A stretch of DNA of 41,740 nt. It comes from Porphyra umbilicalis (Eukaryota; Rhodophyta; Bangiophyceae; Bangiales; Bangiaceae). Below the pieces are notes generated by a model that saw nothing but the letters and a program-made list of their open reading frames with translations, was not told the DNA's origin and made no database searches. The stretch covers positions 1 to 41,740 of the forward strand of contig KV919242.1 of NCBI GenBank assembly GCA_002049455.2, given 5' to 3'. Each line of letters starts with the position of its first letter. The stretch's first letter is position 1. Positions 1-7,901 of this stretch are shown in pieces. Both the position numbers and the translations under genes were made by a program.

Positions 1-121
1 CAACAGCCGAAGACTGGGCGGACGAGCACTTGCGGACACACGCGCTGGCACGACGTAACCAAGCCGAACGCCATCGGGACCCCCTAGACGCTTGAAGCAA
101 AGAAAACGGCGCACCACGTAC

Positions 122-470
122 CGTCAGGTGCATGCGGACATCCTCCAGGTTCTCGCACTGCGTCAGGTTGATGTAATCGGTCGTCGTGAGGATACCCTGT
201 CGTCCCACCGAGGCAGACATCCGAAGGTACCAAGACGAACAAGACAGCAACACATTGAAAAGAGCATCAGAGGCACCAGGCATTAGAATTGGTACAACAC
301 ATCGCAACTGCTGCGACCGAAACCAGGGCGGACAGCAAGTCGCACCACAGCGTTGCCGTTCATCCACATCCTCCGCCGAAGACGACGACACGTACCGAGC
401 GGTAGCCGCGGAGGATGGCTTCCAAGTAACCATCGTCCACATTAAACGTCAGCATATTCCCAGGCGCCAT
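122..470 (-). CDS. V-type H+-ATPase subunit d, 5' exons (partial)
   Basis: Subunit d (Vma6/AC39 family) belongs to the V0 sector and couples the central rotor stalk to the c-ring of the proton pump on vacuolar and endosomal membranes. Two 75-nt exons are visible. Exon 1 (470..396) encodes 25 residues including the family N-terminal signature FNVDDGYLEA followed by RGYRS. Exon 2 (196..122) continues in phase 0 with GILTTTDYINL and QCENLEDVRMHL, the expected next block. Exon 1 ends at a GTACGT donor (395..390). The 199-nt intron ends in CAG at 197. Exon 2 again stops at a GTACGT donor (121..116), and the rest of the gene (about 300 residues) lies beyond the left edge. The start is ATG at 470 in a good context (purine at -3, G at +4); an internal ATG at 455 is the alternative. 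Family assignment rests on about 50 residues that match throughout. Confidence 0.88.
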
Positions 471-1517
471 GGCGAACGGCTCTGCGTCGTACCCGCCCTC
501 CCGCAGAGAATGGCGATGGGTGCGGCACGGGAGCGTGTACGCACCACACGGGCAGTGTGCGTGGTTCGGTCGAGTGGATGCACCGAACCAACGGCTAAGT
601 CAACCAGTTCATCGCCATTCAATATTCAAACCCTGAATTGAGTGAAGCTAGTTTTCATGTTCCGGGGCTTACTTTGATAGACTTACATAATCCCGACTGT
701 CCACACTACTGCTGAAACCATGTGACGCAGAAGCGAATGAACTGAAACCCAACACACACAGTTGGAGGTCACAGCCTCTGCGAAAGAGGTTTCTACGGCC
801 AAATGCGCCATCAGTGTGCCTGTGCTGGACGTGCAAGGAAAGGCTCATCATGCTCCTCACTAACTCGTCAATGCACCGTGCGTCCCGGCTTGTTGACGAC
901 CCAACAGCTCCCTGGCGTATGGAAGCTGACAGAGAGATGGCTCCACATGTGTACGCCACGTCGGGATAGGGTCCACGAGACGACAGAGCCCCCCCCCCCC
1001 GCTCCCACCAACGCGACCACTCCGCGGTCGCGATGTCAGGTGAAGAGTCGCACCTCGGCTCGTCCAATCTCCGTCGCGGTAGCCATCTGTCACCCAGTGC
1101 GGGGTCCCACGTTGTTTGGTTGCCGTTGCCCAGCATCGAGCAATCCAACCGGATTGTCCTCAGCGACTGCAGCGCAGCCGCACCGCTTGGGCGCATAGGA
1201 ACCGGCGGTCGAGCGTCTCAACCGATTGGGGAACCCAAGTGAAGCCAGTGAAGTGACCTCTGCATACTTCCGCGCTGTTTGACATCGCATCTACTCGCTG
1301 TCGCTGCCGCGCACCCCAACCGGGTTGCGCCCCCGGTATGTAGCAGAGCTCCATCAGTGTGTGTCTTCAACGCCCTTCCGGAGCGTCTACCACATGTGGG
1401 GAGCGCGACGGTGCATTCTACATTGAGAGACATCCCCACGGCGGTGCCCCTCGTAGCTTGGCCGCATCACTCTGCCTCCCATTGTTTTCGTGACCTTCCC
1501 CCCTCCCACATCTCCTT
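471..1517. other. Divergent intergenic region
   Basis: About 1 kb separates the minus-strand V-ATPase subunit d start from the plus-strand metallo-beta-lactamase-fold gene, so both promoters should lie here. I see no clear TATA element, no recognisable protein and no RNA gene. The open frames present on both strands look like chance products of GC-rich sequence. Confidence 0.5.
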
Positions 1518-2690
1518 GTGTCTGTCCTGATGGCGTTCCTTCGGGCGACCGCCTTGGCCGTCGCCCTCCTGCTTGCGACGATGCCAGCGGTGCCCCAAGT
1601 CATTGGTACCACCGCCAACGATTCATGTGCGCCCGCCCTGGCCGAGTGCCTGTCGACGCTGACCACAGGCGGCTCCTGCGAGCCGCTCCTCCCCGTGCCC
1701 CGCGCCGAGCTGCCGGCGCCCATCCGCCCCGTCGGTTACAACTTGACCGCCCTCCGCCCCGGCGTGCACGCCTACCTCGACGGCGGCTACACGGCGCTAT
1801 TCGTGTCGAGCAGCAACAAGCGGCGGGTGGTCGTTGTCGACTTGCCCGATTCGCCCGGCTCCAACTTGCCCGACGGCACGGGCACCCGCCTCACCGCCGC
1901 CTTGGAGGAGGTGCTCGGCGGCGTGACGCCGTGGCGGGTGGACTTGATCTACTCCCACGCCCACCTGGACCACATTGGGGCGGCGGCGCGCTTCCGCGCC
2001 TACCTCCGCCGCCAGTTCCCCCGCGCGTCGGTGCGAATTTGGGGCACCGCTGAGGCCGTCAACCTTGTGCGTCGGTCGACGTCTGGCCGCGCGGTGACGC
2101 CGACGCACATTGTGCGGCGGAGTGGCGCCGTCGTGCACGTCGAGCGTGGGTTGCGGCTCAACCTCGATATTGTCGGCGGGCACACGCGGGAGGACTTGGC
2201 CATCCACGTACCCCCCTCGCGGGGCCACCCGGGGGTGTTGCACTACGTGGATGTCATTTTCCCGGGGTGGGCGCCCCCCTTTACCCTCGCCATTACGGCG
2301 GACGTTGGGCGCTTCCGGGACGTCCACGGGGACCTGCTCAAGTTGGACTGGAAGGTGTTTAGCGGCGGCCACCTGTCGCGCCTCGGCGACCGCGGGGACG
2401 TGGAGGCGAGCCACCGCTACACCGTCGACCTCATCGACGCGGCCGCGGCGGCGGTGGCGAGCGTCGACGGCCCGGCGTTGCTGGCGGGCGGCCTGGGCCG
2501 GGTGTTTGACCCGGCCGCGCGGGAGTTTGGCAACGCCTGGTTTTCCTTTGCGGGTGTACAACGCAAGCTGGAGCGGGACCGTTGTACGGCAACAATGCTG
2601 GCCAAGTGGGGGTGCCGCCTGGCGGGCGTCGATCTGATGATCCGGGACAACTGCTTTTCAGCCATCTCGTACCTGCTGATCGATGTGTAG
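1518..2690 (+). CDS. Secreted metallo-beta-lactamase-fold hydrolase
   Basis: A 390-residue single-exon protein of the metallo-beta-lactamase superfamily, metal-dependent hydrolases with very diverse substrates. The N-terminus has a hydrophobic stretch (residues 5-23) ending in small residues, a likely signal peptide for the secretory pathway. The metal-binding motif HAHLDH is at residues 147-152. The downstream ligands are visible as GGH (His222), the Asp in HYVDV (Asp245) and the His in FSGGH (His285), in the usual order and spacing for the fold. Cysteines in the mature N-terminus (37, 44, 54) and near the C-terminus could form disulphides, which fits an exported protein. Start is ATG 1518; ATG 1530 would keep the signal peptide and cannot be excluded. 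The substrate cannot be deduced. No frameshift is seen, unlike the next plus-strand genes. Confidence 0.85.
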   Translation: MSVLMAFLRATALAVALLLATMPAVPQVIGTTANDSCAPALAECLSTLTTGGSCEPLLPVPRAELPAPIRPVGYNLTALRPGVHAYLDGGYTALFVSSSNKRRVVVVDLPDSPGSNLPDGTGTRLTAALEEVLGGVTPWRVDLIYSHAHLDHIGAAARFRAYLRRQFPRASVRIWGTAEAVNLVRRSTSGRAVTPTHIVRRSGAVVHVERGLRLNLDIVGGHTREDLAIHVPPSRGHPGVLHYVDVIFPGWAPPFTLAITADVGRFRDVHGDLLKLDWKVFSGGHLSRLGDRGDVEASHRYTVDLIDAAAAAVASVDGPALLAGGLGRVFDPAAREFGNAWFSFAGVQRKLERDRCTATMLAKWGCRLAGVDLMIRDNCFSAISYLLIDV

Positions 2691-3085
2691 GGGAGGGGGG
2701 GGACCGCAGGAGGTGGGGGGGTGACGCTGTCGGTGTGCACACAGTTGTGGATGGCATGCGGCGGCGGTTCCTGAGTGTTGCTCAGAGCCAGTGTCTAGTG
2801 TCCGTCGCTTTGCGTGCAGCTCGTGCGGCTCAGGTGCGTCAGATGCATGCGTGATGATGCCTTGACTTCTTTGCAAGCAGGGGGAGAGGAAAGAGAAAAG
2901 GGAGAACATTCTGCGGCGCCCTTCTCGCCTCTCCACTACGTTCTCTGTAGAGGGTCCGTCCCCGTCGCGTCGCGGCGGGATCCTGCATCCGGATGCACTG
3001 AGCCTGGACGCCGACTGTCGACGGGTTGCACGGCGTGTCCAAAAATATCGCAGACGGATGTACCGAAAATGAAAAAATGTAATCT
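2691..3085. other. Intergenic region
   Basis: Begins with a G-rich tract just after the stop codon of the hydrolase gene (2689-2722). The remainder shows no recognisable gene. It should contain the 3' end of the hydrolase transcript, and it ends at the tRNA terminator. Confidence 0.5.
3072..3077 (-). terminator. RNA polymerase III terminator of tRNA-Arg
   Basis: On the minus strand a run of six T begins 8 nt after the last tRNA base, followed by a second T4 run. This is the normal Pol III stop signal and supports the tRNA as a transcribed gene. Confidence 0.75.
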
Positions 3086-3181
3086 CGACCCCGCAGGGAC
3101 TCGAACCCTGAATCTTTCGCATCGGAAACGAACGCGGGGAACCCAACTCGGGAGTTGGTTTATCCATTACGCCACGGGGCC
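3086..3181 (-). tRNA. tRNA-Arg (anticodon CCG) with a D-arm intron
   Basis: The 96-nt gene folds to a normal 73-nt tRNA once a 23-nt intron (3159..3137) is removed. The acceptor stem is GGCCCCG paired with CGGGGTC, with discriminator G. The anticodon stem TTCGT/GCGAA closes loop TTCCGAT, giving anticodon CCG for Arg codon CGG. The T-arm is CAGGG-TTCGAGT-CCCTG and the variable loop is 5 nt. The D-stem GCGT/ACGC is only complete when the sequence between positions 22 and 23 is excised, so the intron sits in the D-arm rather than at the canonical 37/38 site. The intron contains an inverted repeat, CCAACT/AGTTGG. A-box and B-box promoters are intact. Ectopic D-arm introns are known in Cyanidioschyzon merolae tRNAs. 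The exact splice points are inferred from the fold. Confidence 0.88.
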
Positions 3182-3355
3182 ACTCGATGAAAGCGTGACT
3201 ATCAGCTGAATTATAAACACCATCATTGACACGCGACCGCGGAAGCAGCTCGACTCATCTGTCTTGCGTATCGCCTCGCGGAAGAGCAGGCACTCGCCTG
3301 CCACCTCGCCATAGAGGACCCAGGCTCCTTCCCCTCACCAACCCCCTTCCGGGCG

Positions 3356-4404
3356 ATGGCGTCCACTTCTATGGCCGCCGTGGGCTTTGCCTCCCCCCCG
3401 ACCGCGCTGCCCAGCCGTTCTACGGGTCGCCGCCTTCCTGCCACCCGCCGACCAGGCGGGCGGCGGACGACGGCCCGCGCGCCCCCCCCCCCCCCCCCCC
3501 CCCCCAGCGGCGGCTCGACGCGCCGCCGCCTGCTCTCCGCCGCCGCCGCAGCGGCGGCGGCCGCCGCTGCGGCGGCAGCCACCCCCGGCGGCAGCCGCTC
3601 CCCCCCCCCGCGGCGGCCGAGGGGCTCCTCCCCCCCCTCCCCCGGCGGGCGCGGGGCCCGACCGGCCTCGGCCGCGCGGCGGTGGCGGGCATCCTCTCGG
3701 ACGCGGCGTGGCCGCCGGCCTTCCCCTACGACGCTGCCGACTGGCGGCGCTTTGACGAGACGCCCGACGGCGACTTTTACGCGCGCCCCCGCTTTGTCTT
3801 CCACCTCGACGACGCGGCCGTGGCGGCGCAGGCGGCGTATTACGCGCGGCTGACGGCGGCGCGGGGCGCCGACGCGCGCCTCCCAGACGTGCTCGACGTG
3901 TGTAGCAGCTGGGTGTCCTTCCTCCCCGCCGCCTATACGGCTGCTGCCGCGGCGGGCGGCGTCGCCGGTGGGGGCCCCCGCGTCGCGGGCGTCGGCCTCA
4001 ACGAGCGGGAGTTGGGGGCCAACCCGCAGCTCACCGACCACGTGGTGCTCGACCTCAATGGCGGCGCGACGGTGCCGCGGCTGCCCTACCCCGACGCCAC
4101 CTTTGACGTCGCCGTCTGCTCCGTGAGTGTCGACTACCTGACGCGCCCGCGGGAGGTCGCCGCCGAGGTCGCCCGCGTCCTCCGCCCGGGCGGCCTCTTT
4201 GCGTGCACGTTTAGTAACCGCTCGTTTGGCACCAAGGCCGTGGCCGCGTGGTCGGGGGGGGGGGACGCCGACCACATCTACCTCGTCGGCGCCGTGCTGC
4301 ACTATGCGGGGGGGGGGGGGTTGTTTGACGCCCCGGCCGCGATCGACTTGTCGCCGCCGGGGGGGGGGGACCCGTTGTACGCGGTGCAGGCGCGGCGGGT
4401 GTGA
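3356..4404 (+). CDS. Plastid (thylakoid-targeted) SAM-dependent methyltransferase, frame broken
   Basis: A class I (type 11-like) S-adenosylmethionine-dependent methyltransferase of the plant plastid type. The N-terminus, read from ATG 3356, starts MASTSMAAVGFASPP and is rich in S, T, R and P, like a transit peptide. It is followed by STRRRLLS and about 15 alanines (residues 55-75), a twin-arginine thylakoid signal. The enzyme domain continues in another frame to the stop at 4404: DVCSSWVSF (SAM motif I position), VGLNERELGANP, FDVAVCSVSVDYLTRP (motif II), VLRPGGLFACTFSNR (motif III) and GDADHIYLVGAVLHYAGG. The two parts join near a C10 run at 3600-3609, where one extra C, or two fewer, restores one frame of about 350 residues. 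A C24 run lies at 3482-3505. Substrate unknown. An assembly error is the simplest reason for the break; a tiny intron or true frameshift is possible. Confidence 0.78.
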
Positions 4405-5240
4405 GGGGGGGGAGGGGCAGGCACGCGTGCGGCGGGCGGGGGAGGGGGTGAGCGCCCTCGACGGGCGTCGGTGGTGGTACGGCCAGCATGGCGCGCCGTG
4501 TGGCGCACTTGTGAGTTTATTCCACTGTGGCACCCCGTGGCGACCGACGGTAGACAAAGAGGCGGGACTCTGTGTCGGTCGCACCTTGCCGGCTCTTCCG
4601 TGCGGGCGCAGCTGGCCCCGCCGCGGGCCGCTCGGCACCCGCGCGGCGCCCTCGGGCGCGTCCACATTGCGCGTCCGCGTGGCACGGTGCCACCGTCGGC
4701 GAGCACGGCAGCGCCGTTGCGCTCGGTCAGGTGGGGCGCCCCCCACCGCGCCGACGGGGACGCTACAAACCAGCCGCTCGCGGCGCGCCGGTGACACCGT
4801 CGGACCGTTGATAGGGCCGCGGCCTGCGGGCGCCGGGCGGTCGGTGGAGCCCCACCCCCGCCCCCACGCCGCGACGCAGCCACCCGCACCGCGGACATGG
4901 TCAACCGACCGCTCATGCGCCCACCAACGTCCGTGCACGTGGCAATGCACAGCTGCCGCTCGCTGCGGCAACAAAAAAATACAGAAGAAAAAAAGCAGAA
5001 AGAGAAAGGCGGCATGCGGCACCGGCGTGCACCTGCGTCGGGGCGGGGCGGCGGATCCGGCGTCGCCGACCGGAGGGGACTGACGGCCGACCGCGGCGGG
5101 CCCGCCGCCTTTGAACGTTTGAATCGGTGGCACGGGTGCGCCCACGGCGCCCGCGCCGCCGCCCTGGGCGGCGGCGGCACGCCCCCCTCTGGTCCACCAG
5201 GAACCGGTTCCCGCCCTTTCCCCCTCGCGGCACGTCCGAC
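4405..5240. other. Intergenic region between methyltransferase and BRCT genes
   Basis: No recognisable gene. There is an A-rich stretch at 4971-5003 in otherwise GC-rich DNA. Long frames on both strands here are proline- or arginine-rich composition artefacts. Confidence 0.5.
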
Positions 5241-5430
5241 TCCCCCCCCGTCCCCCCCCCCTTCCCCCGTCCCCCCCCCCCTTCCCCCCCCCCCACCCCC
5301 TTCCCCCCCACCCCCCCCCTTCCCCCCCACCCCCCCCTTCCCCCCCACCCCCCCCCTTCCCCCCCACCCCCCCCCTTCCCCCCACCCCCCCCCTTCCCCC
5401 CCCCCCAACCCGCCCCCCCCCCCCCCCCCC
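5241..5430. repeat. C-rich minisatellite (runs of C separated by TT and A)
   Basis: About 190 bp on the plus strand consist almost wholly of C runs of 5-18, interrupted by TT and single A at spacings of roughly 9-18 bp, ending three bases before ATG 5433 of the BRCT gene. The minus strand is correspondingly rich in G runs and could form G-quadruplexes (plus strand i-motifs). The open frames across it encode only proline or glycine and are not genes. Confidence 0.85.
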
Positions 5431-5432
5431 AA

Positions 5433-5657
5433 ATGGGGTCCCCCCCCCTGTTCCTCGCCCACGCGCGCCTGCACCTCACCGGCGAGCACCCGCCGTCGGT
5501 CCCCCCCTCCGCCGCCTCGCCGCCGCCTCGGGCGCGCTGCTGCTGCCGCGCCTCTCCGCTGCCGTCACCCACCTGGTCGTCCTCTCGCCAACGACGCCGC
5601 CGCCCCACTGGCGGCGGCCACCCCCGGCGGCCGAGCGCGCCACCACCGCCACCGCCG

Positions 5658-5704
<47 letters not shown>

Positions 5705-7477
5705 CCGTCGGCAACAACCGCCGCCGCCATCCGCGCCGCCGTTGCGGCGGGCATCCCCGTCGTCGGGCCCGGGTGGCTCGCCGCCTGCGTCGCCGCCCGC
5801 GCGTCCGTCCCCACCGCCCCACACTCGGCGGTGGCGCCGCGGGCGCCGCCACCGCCCCTGCCGCCGCCGCCGCCGCCGCCGCGCGGGGCGCGCCGGTCCG
5901 ACGCGGCGTCCCCGCTCGACGGGCGCCGCGGCGGCGGCGGCCCCCCCCGCCGCACCGGCCACGACGCGGCGGATTTCGCGGCGGGGCACGCGCTGCCGCC
6001 CACCTTTACGGCCCCCCCCCCCGTGCGCGCGCTGCGGGGCTTGCGGTTTGTGTTGTCGCCCCTGCAGGCCGCCGGCGGCGGCGGCGGCGGCGGCGCCGCG
6101 GAGCGGGTGGCGGCCAAACTCTCCGCCGCGGGGGGGGCGGTGCTCCCGACGGCGCCCGCGGGCGGGGGCCTCCCCGCCGCCGGCGCGGCGGCCACGCACG
6201 CGCTCTGTCCGCCGGCGCTGACGGGCGCGGCGCGGGGGGTGGTGGGGGCCCTCCGCTTTTCGGGGGGGGGGGGCGCCCGCCCCCGACCCCCGTCACGGAA
6301 GCGTGGCTCGACGAACTCCTCTGGGACGCCTACTGCCACGGGCGCGCCGAGGCGCGGGGGGGGGGGGGCACCCCCTCACCGTCGTGGCGCCCCCGCCGTC
6401 GGCCGCCGCGGCGGGCGTGCCCGCCTTTGCCCCCGTCGACGATGGGGACTATGGCGGGGGCGGCGGCGGCGGCGGCGGGGGCCGCCCCCCCGCCCTTTCC
6501 GGCGTCACCGTTGCCTTTACGGGCTTCCAAGCGCGCTTTGACGCCTCCTTCCACCGCCGCCGCTCCGTCCTTGCGCGGTGTGTGGTGCTCCTCGGCGGCG
6601 CCGTGGCCGTCGGCACCCTCTCCCGCCGCGCGGGCGTGAGCCACCTCGTTGCCGACGGCCGCGACGCGGGGTCGGCGGCCAAGGCGCGGCGGGCGGGGGG
6701 GTGGGGGATTGCGGCCGTCGACGAGCGGTGGGTGCACGCCTGCTACGCGCGGGGCGTGCGGGTGGCGGAAGCCGACTTTGCGGTGGGGGGGGGGGGGGGG
6801 CGGGGGGGGGGGGTGGCCCCACCCCCGCCCAAACGCCCCCGCCTGCGGGGGGGGGAGGGGGGGGGGACCCGCCCCCGCCCGCCACCGTCCCCGCGTCCGT
6901 CGCCGCCACCGCCGCCGCCGCACCGGCGGCGTTGCCATGGACGCCCCCCCCCCCCTCCCCCCCGTCGGCCGTCACGCGCGACGGCGGCACGGCGGGCGGC
7001 ACCCCCCCCCGGCGCGCGCCGCCGCCGCGCCCGCGTCGGCCGACGGGTTGCGGCGCCTCGCGGCGCGCCTCGCGGCGGCGGTCCCCCCCCCCTGCCCCCC
7101 GCGTCGGTCGCGCACGGGCGGCGACCGGGGGGCGACGCCCCCACCCGCACCCGCACCCGCAGCGCCAGTCGCGGCAGCGGCGGCGGCGGCGGCGCCGACG
7201 GGGGCGGGGGGGGGGGGGGGGAGCCCCCCCCCCGCGCCCCTCGCGGGCGGCAGCGGCGGCACGCCGACCGACTTTGCGGGGCTGCTGCGCCTCGAGGCGA
7301 GCCGCGGGTCGGCGGGGGGGGAGGGGGAGGGGGGGGGTGGCGAGGGGGGGGGGGGGGGGGGGGGGGGGATCCGGACGAGGAGGACGGGCCGTCGCAGGTG
7401 GTTTTTCATCGGGGGCTCACGCCCCCGCCGCGGGGGGGGGGCGCCGCTCCTCGCTGCGCCTGGCGGGGCGGCCATAG
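5433..7477 (+). CDS. Multi-BRCT protein (TopBP1/Dpb11-like), several frame breaks
   Basis: BRCT domains bind phosphopeptides in DNA damage and replication checkpoint complexes; the protein is probably nuclear. Three are recognisable, but in different frames. BRCT1 runs about 5445-5830, with ARLHLTGEHP, then SAAVTHLVVLS, and the closing AAGIPVVGPGWLAAC. BRCT2 runs about 6030-6330, starting LRGLRFVLSPLQ and closing TEAWLDELLWDAYC. BRCT3 runs about 6500-6780, with GVTVAFTGFQARFD, AGVSHLVADGRD and AVDERWVHACYARG. A basic PPPPKRPRLR patch (about 6820) may be a nuclear signal, followed by a low-complexity tail with DEEDGPSQVVFHRG. Frames switch at C7 (about 5503), G9 (about 6260), G11 (about 6355) and G runs after 6785. 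Start ATG 5433 is chosen because BRCT1 begins there; the stop at 7477 is approximate. Similar repair proteins (ECT2, REV1, MEI1 types) cannot be excluded. Confidence 0.65.
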
Positions 7478-7901
7478 TGGGGGGGGGGGGGGAGGGGGGG
7501 CAGAGGGGGGGGGCGCGTGGGCGCACCGCCGGGCGTCGGCGGTGGGGTGTGGGCGTGGCGGAGGGGTGTGGTGGGGGGTGGCCCGCACCGGCAACGCGGG
7601 AGGACAGGCGGTGCATAAAAAGCGGGGCCGTGCGAGCCCGTTGCGGTCCTTGGTGTGCCGTGCCGCGGCGGCCGGCGCGCCCGCGTCGGCAGCGACCACC
7701 CCCATGTACCTACCCGGGCGGGCCGCGCCGTACGTGCGACGCCCCCCAGCGCCCCGTCCTCCCCACCCCCCCCCTCTCCCGCCTACACCCGCGGCCGTCC
7801 GTACGGCCGACCGACGGGGTGCGGGCACTCCCCCTCCCCCCGCCCCCGCGACCGACGGGGTGCGGGCACCCCCCCCCCCCCCCGCCCCCGCGCCGCCCCC
7901 C
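7478..7901. repeat. Convergent intergenic region with short C-rich tandem repeat
   Basis: Lies between the 3' ends of the BRCT and TOP6B genes. From about 7808 to 7890 a motif containing CGACGGGGTGCGGGCAC followed by a C-rich tract occurs twice. G runs dominate 7480-7520. No gene recognised. Confidence 0.55.

Noticed and set aside
3223..5489. Long minus-strand Gly/Arg-rich frames opposite the methyltransferase gene and the C-rich block
   Set aside because: They are complements of proline-rich low-complexity sequence and lie opposite a recognisable plus-strand enzyme domain.
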